From Candidatus Thermokryptus mobilis (GTDB taxonomy: Bacteria; Bacteroidota; Ignavibacteria; Kryptoniales; Kryptoniaceae), in the NCBI RefSeq assembly GCF_900070205.1, contig NZ_FAOO01000015.1, positions 1 through 49,912 of the forward strand: DNA of 49,912 nucleotides. Reading direction: 5' to 3'. Under the pieces are notes generated by a model. That model was given only the letters and a program-made list of their open reading frames with translations. It searched no databases and was not told the DNA's origin. This document shows positions 43,613 to 49,912 of this stretch, in pieces. Both the position numbers and the translations under genes were made by a program. Every line of letters starts with the position of its first letter. Positions within the stretch are counted from its first letter, which is position 1.

Positions 43613-45007
43613 TTAAGTTTGACCTTTGCCAGAAAGAATATGCAAAATTGTGTAAGCAATGATCTTCAAATCCATACGAAGCGACATATTCTCAATGTAA
43701 AAAAGATCATATTGCAGTTTTTTCTTTACATCCTCAATTGATTCATCGTATTTATACTTGACCTGAGCCCAACCAGTGATGCCAGGCTTAACTTTCAACC
43801 TTCTCCTGTAAAGGGGGATCTCCTTTGAAAGCTTCTCTACAAAAACAGGTCTTTCAGGTCTCGGTCCAATTAAGCTCATATCTCCCTTTAAAACATTTAT
43901 AAATTGTGGGATTTCATCAAGATGAAGTTTCCTCAAAATTTTTCCAACGCGCGTAACCCTTGGATCATTTTTTGTTGCCCAAGTTGGACCAGTAAGCGCT
44001 TCCGCATTCTCATACATAGAACGGAACTTATACAATGTAAATATCTTCCCGTCCTTCCCAACCCTTTCCTGCTTGTATATCACAGGTCCACGAGAATCAA
44101 TTTTGATCAAAATCGCAATCAAAACCCACAAAGGCAAACCAAGACCGAGAACGATCAAAGAAACAACTATATCAATCAACCTTTTTACAACCCTCTCCCA
44201 TGGTTGCATTATCTCAGGCATTATCTCAATCAACGGGAAACCATAGATCTGATTCGTTCGTGCCTGTCCGCTTATTGCGTCGTAAAGGTCGGGAACTATT
44301 TTAAAATTAACATCCTCCTTACACTTCCCAATTAATTCAAGCAATTTGTCATGTTCGCTTGATTCAAGCGCGAAAATCACCTCTTTAACCTCGTTCTCCC
44401 TTATTATCTCGTTTATCTTATCAGCAGTGCCAAGAACCTTAACACCCTTATATTCACCCCCCTTCCTTTTATCTGTCCTCACGAAACCGACAACCTTATA
44501 GCCAAGTGCCGGATATTTCAAAATTAGATCAAAAATCTCCCTACCCTTCTCATTGAACCCCACGATAATTGTATTCCTTGCACCTATTCCTGCTTCAAGA
44601 AGTTTCCTTTGAAATGTTCTAACGCTTAACCTCCCGACAGAAACAAATGAAAGCACAATGAACCAATAGATCAATATCAACAATCTTGAATTCGCTGGTG
44701 AATTCGTTGATATATCATCAATAAAGATGGCGAAAAACAACGCTAAAACACCAAATGTGACGGTTTTAAAAATGGTTATAAGCTCATCAAGCCGTGATTT
44801 AGCATACCAAGATTGGTAAAGCCCGAAAAACCAAAACAAAATGAGCCAGTAAACGGTTATGACAAACATTGGTAGAAGAAATTCCGGTTTAGTGTAATAT
44901 TGAAACAGACCACTTTCAACCCTGATGAAATAATAGATCACCCAGCTCAACACAAGCATCAAAACATCAATGCACAAAACAATTATTTTTTCAAGCGTTT
45001 TTAACAT
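43613..45007 (-). CDS. Undecaprenyl-phosphate phosphoglycosyl transferase (WbaP/WcaJ type)
   Basis: 464 residues. An N-terminal part of four membrane helices (about 1-125), a CoA-binding-like domain (about 142-245) and the catalytic C-terminal domain (about 270-460) are all present. The catalytic features are KRLIDIVVS (275-283), QERVGKDGK, YKFRSM, LDEIPQ with Asp364-Glu365, and NVLKGDMSLIGPRPERP. It transfers a sugar phosphate from a nucleotide sugar to undecaprenyl phosphate, starting the repeat unit. It overlaps the GT4 gene by 17 bp. Confidence 0.95.
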   Translation of the reverse strand: MLKTLEKIIVLCIDVLMLVLSWVIYYFIRVESGLFQYYTKPEFLLPMFVITVYWLILFWFFGLYQSWYAKSRLDELITIFKTVTFGVLALFFAIFIDDISTNSPANSRLLILIYWFIVLSFVSVGRLSVRTFQRKLLEAGIGARNTIIVGFNEKGREIFDLILKYPALGYKVVGFVRTDKRKGGEYKGVKVLGTADKINEIIRENEVKEVIFALESSEHDKLLELIGKCKEDVNFKIVPDLYDAISGQARTNQIYGFPLIEIMPEIMQPWERVVKRLIDIVVSLIVLGLGLPLWVLIAILIKIDSRGPVIYKQERVGKDGKIFTLYKFRSMYENAEALTGPTWATKNDPRVTRVGKILRKLHLDEIPQFINVLKGDMSLIGPRPERPVFVEKLSKEIPLYRRRLKVKPGITGWAQVKYKYDESIEDVKKKLQYDLFYIENMSLRMDLKIIAYTILHILSGKGQT

Positions 45008-46127
45008 ATTGAGGAATTTTCTTTCTTTTAATCAGAACATCCTCATATACTTGGGCAATCTTTGATAACATTTTATCAAGTGTAAATTTTTCAATTGCTT
45101 TTTCCCGCCCAGCTTTCCCCATGCGTTCACGCAACTCAACATCGGAAACAAGTTTCCTTATCGCCTTGGCAAGTGCATTCACATCCCTTGATGGGACAAG
45201 ATAACCATTAACTCCATCGTCAACAAGTTCAGGTATCCCACCTACACGAGTTGCAACAACTGGCAAACCCGACATCATCGCTTCAATAATTGTCAAAGGT
45301 AAACCCTCCCACCTGGAAGGCAAAACAAAGATATCACTTTCAGCAAGTATTTTGGGGATGTCAAACCTTTCACCAAGTAAAATAACTCTATCTCTCAATC
45401 CGTTCTTAAAGATATATCCTTCAACTTGTTGACGCAATTCACCATCACCAACAATTTGAAGCTTTATCTCTGGAACTAACTTAATTGCATCAATAAGCAA
45501 AAGTAAATCCTTGGGTGGAGCAAGTCGACCCACAAATGTAACAATCACCTCATTGGAAGATTTGCGATAATCCCTTGAAATTTTAAAAAATTCATTAGGA
45601 TCAACTCCGTTATGTATTACAACAAGTTTGTCCTCCCTAGCAACCTTAAACTTTAATGCAAGTTTCCTATCAAATTCAGAAACACAGATAATTTTATCGG
45701 TGACATATCCAGCTAACTTCTCAATTTGCGCCAACAGAAATCTCTTCCAGTATTCCCTGCCCTCTGTAAATGCCCATCCGTGAGCTGTGAAAATTATCGG
45801 CTTAACATTTAAAACAGCCGACCAGAACCGTGCAATTAAACCCGCCTTGGTGCTGTGCGCGTGAATTATATCGGGCGAAAATTCTTTTATCGCTTTTTTA
45901 ACGGGCACAAAAGCTCTAATATCATTAAAAATATGAAGCCGTCGCACAAAATATGGGTTCACAAATAACCTTACACCAAGTTTCTCAGCCTCCCTTAATA
46001 ACCTCGGCTCTGGAGCCGAGACCAAACCAATTTCAAAACCTTGCGTAGTGAAATATCTCATCAACTGCAAAACATGCATTGAAGCTCCACCGAATCCAGC
46101 AGATGTCACAACATAAAGTATCCGCAC
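44991..46127 (-). CDS. GT4 glycosyltransferase
   Basis: 378 residues with the GT-B fold. N-terminal GFGGASMHVLQLMRYF and C-terminal FVLPSRWEGLPLTIIEAMMS and PVVATRVGGIPELVDDGVNG place it in GT4. It probably adds a sugar to the lipid-linked repeat unit. It lies 4 bp after the O-antigen ligase-like gene. Confidence 0.92.
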   Translation of the reverse strand: MRILYVVTSAGFGGASMHVLQLMRYFTTQGFEIGLVSAPEPRLLREAEKLGVRLFVNPYFVRRLHIFNDIRAFVPVKKAIKEFSPDIIHAHSTKAGLIARFWSAVLNVKPIIFTAHGWAFTEGREYWKRFLLAQIEKLAGYVTDKIICVSEFDRKLALKFKVAREDKLVVIHNGVDPNEFFKISRDYRKSSNEVIVTFVGRLAPPKDLLLLIDAIKLVPEIKLQIVGDGELRQQVEGYIFKNGLRDRVILLGERFDIPKILAESDIFVLPSRWEGLPLTIIEAMMSGLPVVATRVGGIPELVDDGVNGYLVPSRDVNALAKAIRKLVSDVELRERMGKAGREKAIEKFTLDKMLSKIAQVYEDVLIKRKKIPQYVKNA

Positions 46128-46131
46128 AAAA

Positions 46132-47448
46132 TTAACTCGTTTTATTTTTCAGTTTCACAAGACCAAACATGAAACCCAAAATTATCCAAAAATGTCGCCA
46201 ATGAAGCGTATCTATTACAAAACTTTGAACCAAAATCCCAACCAAAGAGCTCAAAAGCCAAGCTATATCCTGAAATTTTGCTTCATTTGATTTTAAACTT
46301 CTAAAAAGTTCAAAGATTCCAAAAACAATCGCCACGCTCAACCCAACCAAAAAAATTCCAAATCCAAGCAATCCGTTCTCAGTTAAAACCCTCAAATATA
46401 AACTATGCGCTGACGGAGTTAACCTCAACATCGGTCCGCCAACCGACTTTTGATAATCAATTGAATAAATCTCAAATTGTCCTGGACCAACACCAAGTGG
46501 GTAGTTTTTTAGCATTTCAATGCCCGCTCTCCATGCCATCGCCCTCCCGTAAATGTCATACCATTGTAATCCTCTAAACCTAAAACTTTGTCTAAATGTT
46601 TCAAGCAAAAATGGAACGGAAATTAAGCCGATAACAACCGCAATTGAAAGCACAATAAAAAATCTCTTGCTTCGTCTCACAAAAATTGAAATCAAACCAA
46701 TGACACCAATACCGCTTAAAAGATTTAAAAATGAACCGCGTGAAAATGTCAAGACAACTGAAATTAAAAGAAACAAAAACATTAAAAGATATTTACCGAT
46801 TTCTTCTCTCTTGCCAAATAAAATTCTCGTCATTGCGAATAAAGCGCCCGTTGATATAAACGCACCCGCAACATTTGGGTCCTTAAAAAAACCAGCTGGT
46901 CTTCCAAGTCGCCCCTGAAGGTATAATAGTAAAATCATAACCGCCAAAACCATAGCCGAAATTATAACCGCAATAAGATAAAATCTTTTAACCTCATTCC
47001 AAGTATCATAATCCTTGATATACCCCGAAAAATAAAAAGCAAACGATATCGTATAAACTGTAACAAGGGCAAAAAACCCAGCACGCTGTAAAGAAATGCT
47101 TAACGGAATTTGCACCAAGTTAAGCAAAATATAAACAAACAAAAGATAAAATAATGGATTATTACTCCACTTGACATCACCTTTTATTATCCTTTTCAAC
47201 CACGAGCCAAAAAAAACGAAATCAACAGGTGCTGGTTCAAATTCAAGTCCCCAAAGGAACATTAATCCAGCGTTCGCCTCACGCCTGGTCAGGACAAGCC
47301 ACAAAAAACCAGCAATAAACATTAAAATCCACATACCATAATAGTTCACAAAAATTCCAAAAAATGGTAATACAAGGGAAAGCACAAACAAAACGTTCTG
47401 GACCTCAATCTTGGAAACATATCGGATATTTTGCCTTGCTATTTCCAT
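46132..47448 (-). CDS. O-antigen ligase/polymerase-family membrane protein
   Basis: 438 residues with about ten to twelve hydrophobic helices. The Wzy_C region holds the large loop with PLGVGPGQFEIYSIDYQ and the motif SAHSLYLRVLTENGLLGFGI, typical of O-antigen ligases and some Wzy polymerases. It joins or polymerises the polysaccharide on the outer face of the inner membrane. Which of the two roles applies cannot be read from sequence. It overlaps the GT2 gene by 10 bp. Confidence 0.85.
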   Translation of the reverse strand: MEIARQNIRYVSKIEVQNVLFVLSLVLPFFGIFVNYYGMWILMFIAGFLWLVLTRREANAGLMFLWGLEFEPAPVDFVFFGSWLKRIIKGDVKWSNNPLFYLLFVYILLNLVQIPLSISLQRAGFFALVTVYTISFAFYFSGYIKDYDTWNEVKRFYLIAVIISAMVLAVMILLLYLQGRLGRPAGFFKDPNVAGAFISTGALFAMTRILFGKREEIGKYLLMFLFLLISVVLTFSRGSFLNLLSGIGVIGLISIFVRRSKRFFIVLSIAVVIGLISVPFLLETFRQSFRFRGLQWYDIYGRAMAWRAGIEMLKNYPLGVGPGQFEIYSIDYQKSVGGPMLRLTPSAHSLYLRVLTENGLLGFGIFLVGLSVAIVFGIFELFRSLKSNEAKFQDIAWLLSSLVGILVQSFVIDTLHWRHFWIILGFMFGLVKLKNKTS

Positions 47449-48233
47449 AAAGATTTAATAACGCGCTTTATGTATTTTAAAAATGAAAAAGGTAAAACAA
47501 CACAAATGGTGAAAAACGAAATTTTACTTTCCCGAAAAAGCTTTAAATAAGAGTTTATCTCCTTCCTTTCCATGTCCCATAACTTTGCGCTCAACCCACT
47601 AAAACCATAATACGGTTTATACCGATACCCAAGATTAAGTTTAATAAAAGCACCAGAATAGCCAGATAAAAGTATGTTAAGCCACAATAAGTAATCCTCC
47701 CCGTATTTCTTTGATGGCTCAAAGCGAAATGGCAAACCATTTTTAAGCATAACTGATGAAGTCGGAAAAACATTCTGAAAGAGCAATCTTTTAGCTGAAA
47801 TTTTTCTAAATCTCACTTTTTCCGAATGTTCAGGAAAAGGCGTATAATCATTTTTCAAAACTTCAACTTTGTGTCCTGTAATTACAAATTCAGGATTTGA
47901 TCGCATAAAGTTATACTGAATTTCAATTTTTCTCGGATGCCATGAATCGTCCGAATCCAGAAAAGCAACATATAGTTGAGTTGCATTATCCCATCCTGTA
48001 TTTCGTGCGGATCCCGGTCCTCTGTTTACATCATGTTCAATTAGTTTTATCCAACCAGTTTCATAATTTTTAACAAGGTCTCTCAAATACAACTTCGTTT
48101 CTTCATCACTTCCATCATCAACTATTATAACTTCTTCGGGTCGCCATGTCTGAGCCCAAACCGAATCAACAGCCCTCTTTATCGTTCCCTTGCAATTATA
48201 ACAAGGTATAACAACGCTAACCGGAGCTTTCAT
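47439..48233 (-). CDS. GT2 glycosyltransferase
   Basis: 264 residues. SVVIPCYNCKGTIKRAVDSV, EEVIIVDDGSDEE, GPGSARNTGWDNA and FLDSDDSWHP (metal-binding DSDD) define a GT-A inverting transferase. A hydrophobic segment near the C-terminus may touch the membrane. It adds a sugar of unknown type. It overlaps the flippase gene by 4 bp. Confidence 0.92.
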   Translation of the reverse strand: MKAPVSVVIPCYNCKGTIKRAVDSVWAQTWRPEEVIIVDDGSDEETKLYLRDLVKNYETGWIKLIEHDVNRGPGSARNTGWDNATQLYVAFLDSDDSWHPRKIEIQYNFMRSNPEFVITGHKVEVLKNDYTPFPEHSEKVRFRKISAKRLLFQNVFPTSSVMLKNGLPFRFEPSKKYGEDYLLWLNILLSGYSGAFIKLNLGYRYKPYYGFSGLSAKLWDMERKEINSYLKLFRESKISFFTICVVLPFSFLKYIKRVIKSLWK

Positions 48234-49768
48234 TTGAAAGTTGCTTTTATTTTCGCAAATGAGCGAATAGAAACCCTTTCATTTTCATCTATCACAAAAA
48301 ACCATACATATAATGCAAAAATTAAGAGCAAAGTCAGAGAGAAAACAAACTTTAGTTCAAAGGTAGTGAAGAAAAATTTGATCAAAAAAATCCCAAGCAC
48401 CATCACAATTGAAATAAGCACGAGTTGTCTTACTGTATTGTTGAAAAAATTTCCAAAGGAAACAATCTTATAGTTAAAAACGAAATAAAAAAGAAACACC
48501 CCTTCAACAAAACTTCTCAATAGCCAACCCAAAGCTGCACCCTTAAGACCAAGCTCAAGGATCAAGAAAGAAACAAAAGGTATATACAAAAACAGTTCAG
48601 CAAGCGAAACCTTCGCGACAAGGTCCGGTCGCCCATAACTTTGTAAAAGTATTAAAGGAAAACCACAGATAGAACTAATAAAAAATCCAAAGGCAAGGAG
48701 TTGAAAAATCACACTGCTTTGTGTTTGGAATTCAGGACCAAGCCACACCTTTAAAATATCCGCAGAAAAGATAGCTATAATAAAAACGACAGGGAAAAGT
48801 ATTAAAAAGGTATACTTTATAGATTTCGTGAAAGCATTTTCAAGTTTACTTTGATCCTCCAGCGCTTTAAACGCTGAAAACGCCGGGAACAAAGTCATTG
48901 TTAAACTTATCGGAACAATCCACATCCTTTGAACAATTTCAAATGGTGCAGTATAATACGCTAAAACAGCTGCTGAAAGAAAATAAGAGATCAAAAACCT
49001 ATCAACATATGTCAAAATTGGTATGACTATATTACTTACTGTAAGCCAACCCCCGAAAGAAAGCAACTTTGAAAATGTTTTCAAATCAACCGAAAAGTTT
49101 TTCAACTCGGGGCACACTTTAAAATCAATAAACCCCAAAATTAAAATGACAAACAACCGAAACATGACTATCAAGAAAACTATCCCTGACAAACCAAAAT
49201 TTAAAATGGCGCCAAAGATTGACAAAATTAGCACACCCAGTTTCGTTAAAGTGAGCACAAGATTTACAAGGTCAAACCTCTGATATGCTTCAAGGAGACC
49301 TTGAAAAGATGTTGATATAAGTATCAATGGCACGGCAAGTGAGATGAAATACAGAGATAATTTTGTCTCATTAATATAATGGGTGGAAACCTTGAGAAGT
49401 TTCACAACGATGAACGGAGAAACACTGTATAAAAACATCCCAATTAATAAGCCCATAACTACTTGGATTGAAGCTGAGGTCCAAAAAATTTTCGGTATTT
49501 CACGAAATTTTGACTGCGCAAGCAACTCGGATACAAACTTCGTCGTCGTCCTACCAAGCCCAAGGTCAAGCATTGAAGAATACCACATCAGCATCCAAAG
49601 AATTGAAAGTAAACCAAACCTCTCAACCCCAAGATAACTAATTAAAACGGGCAGAGCAATGATTACAGCTATTATCGGAATTATTTGACCAGCCAAATTG
49701 AAAAGTGAATTTTTAACTATTGTATGGGAGGAAATTGAAATGGTTTGATTTACACTTTTATCACTCAT
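48230..49768 (-). CDS. Polysaccharide flippase (Wzx-like)
   Basis: 512 residues from ATG 49768 (the in-frame TTG at 49777 is less likely). About twelve to fourteen hydrophobic helices in the MATE/MOP pattern are visible, with NSLFNLAGQIIPIIAVIIAL near the N-terminus and SMLDLGLGRTTTKFVSE, a common Wzx motif. It would flip lipid-linked repeat units across the inner membrane. Confidence 0.9.
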   Translation of the reverse strand: MSDKSVNQTISISSHTIVKNSLFNLAGQIIPIIAVIIALPVLISYLGVERFGLLSILWMLMWYSSMLDLGLGRTTTKFVSELLAQSKFREIPKIFWTSASIQVVMGLLIGMFLYSVSPFIVVKLLKVSTHYINETKLSLYFISLAVPLILISTSFQGLLEAYQRFDLVNLVLTLTKLGVLILSIFGAILNFGLSGIVFLIVMFRLFVILILGFIDFKVCPELKNFSVDLKTFSKLLSFGGWLTVSNIVIPILTYVDRFLISYFLSAAVLAYYTAPFEIVQRMWIVPISLTMTLFPAFSAFKALEDQSKLENAFTKSIKYTFLILFPVVFIIAIFSADILKVWLGPEFQTQSSVIFQLLAFGFFISSICGFPLILLQSYGRPDLVAKVSLAELFLYIPFVSFLILELGLKGAALGWLLRSFVEGVFLFYFVFNYKIVSFGNFFNNTVRQLVLISIVMVLGIFLIKFFFTTFELKFVFSLTLLLIFALYVWFFVIDENERVSIRSFAKIKATFK

Positions 49769-49777
49769 AAAGGACAA

Positions 49778-49912
49778 TCAAACTTCCTCTATTTTGTATA
49801 TCTTGGCAATCCTTCTGACGAACACATGCGTCTTTAATTCAAGTGAATTAAAAACCTTGTCACGCTTTAAAAATGATTCACTCAAGAACGAAAGAACGAC
49901 AAACAAAGTTAA
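49778..49912 (-). CDS. C-terminal end of a membrane protein, probably O-antigen polymerase-like
   Basis: The last 44 residues of a minus-strand gene whose start lies past the window edge; the stop codon is at 49778-49780. A hydrophobic segment LTLFVVLSF leads to SESFLKRDKVFNSLELK. This is weakly like the ES-x-L-E-R-Q motif near the end of Bacteroidota O-antigen ligase-family proteins, but the match is short. The stop is 9 bp upstream of the flippase ATG, so it belongs to the same polysaccharide locus. Confidence 0.6.
   Translation of the reverse strand, partial: LTLFVVLSFLSESFLKRDKVFNSLELKTHVFVRRIAKIYKIEEV

Noticed and set aside
46553-46918. A 121-residue plus-strand frame opposite the O-antigen ligase gene (likewise 40275-40604 and 40949-41359)
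   Set aside because: Long antisense frames are common opposite AT-rich membrane genes; no domain or start signal supports them.
1-49912. tRNA, rRNA, CRISPR array or insertion sequence
   Set aside because: I looked at the gaps between genes; all but the 248-bp gap at 334-581 are about 110 bp or less, and none shows cloverleaf-like, repeat-spacer or terminal-inverted-repeat structure.

Overview
The window carries 56 protein-coding genes (54 complete, one cut at each end), no rRNA or tRNA that I can see, no CRISPR array and no insertion sequence. The organism looks like a bacterium of the FCB superphylum, close to Ignavibacteria, Kryptonia or Chlorobi. The evidence is a type IX secretion C-terminal sorting signal (15685-17376), a GWxTD-domain protein (22093-23457), a DUF3098 protein (4197-4445), a TonB-dependent receptor with a carboxypeptidase-regulatory-like N-terminal domain, and a standalone DsbD N-terminal domain. 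The DNA is AT-rich, the proteins are rich in Lys, Glu, Arg and Ile, and the genes are packed very tightly. This would fit a thermophile, but that is inference. Several genes have clear Shine-Dalgarno sequences (fadD, the DUF3098 gene, tatA, nadA), and several intergenic regions hold sigma70-like boxes spaced 17-18 bp apart.

Layout. Bases 1-333 (minus) hold the start of a Tat-exported lipoprotein. Bases 582-4200 (plus) hold a PpiD/SurA-like periplasmic chaperone, an outer-membrane protein, two small proteins and a thiamine-binding MTH1187-family protein. Bases 4197-7194 hold a small membrane protein, a lipoprotein and a TonB-dependent receptor. Bases 19547 down to 7174 form a 12.4-kb minus-strand train of 13 genes with no gap above 26 bp: MarC, TPR protein, SDR, secreted phospholipase D-like protein, small helical protein, EamA transporter, TrmH, a TatD-radical SAM fusion, both L-serine dehydratase subunits, a BatA-like von Willebrand protein, a hydrolase and BioY. 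Bases 19659-22057 (plus) hold nadA, an HExxH protein and a periplasmic double heavy-metal-associated-domain protein, ending at a strong hairpin terminator.

From the right edge down to 23567 runs a 26-kb minus-strand train of 30 genes with no gap above 25 bp. Its upstream part (49912-39719) is a surface polysaccharide locus: polymerase fragment, flippase, glycosyltransferases, O-antigen ligase-like protein, phosphoglycosyl transferase, aminotransferase, Dol-P-Man synthase-like enzyme, and an unusual glycosyltransferase fused to a degenerate phosphoglycosyl transferase. Downstream come housekeeping genes: accA, a thioesterase, a Trm112-like protein, nadC, nadB, purQ, two Tat subunits, gatA, a type II restriction-modification pair, sucD, ndk, NamZ-like, aroQ, a HAD phosphatase, acpS, an acyl-CoA ligase, and a redox pair. 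The train ends at a factor-independent terminator at about 23532-23556.

Genes that work together. NadA, NadB and NadC make up the whole de novo route from aspartate to nicotinate mononucleotide. AccA, AcpS, the acyl-CoA ligase and the thioesterase belong to fatty-acid metabolism. TatA/TatB-like proteins would export the Tat lipoprotein at the left edge. The most unusual items are the glycosyltransferase/degenerate PGT fusion, the TatD-radical SAM fusion, the restriction-modification pair set inside a housekeeping train, an SDR lacking the Tyr-Lys catalytic pair, and a palindrome containing TTGCAA that lies between two divergent gene pairs.
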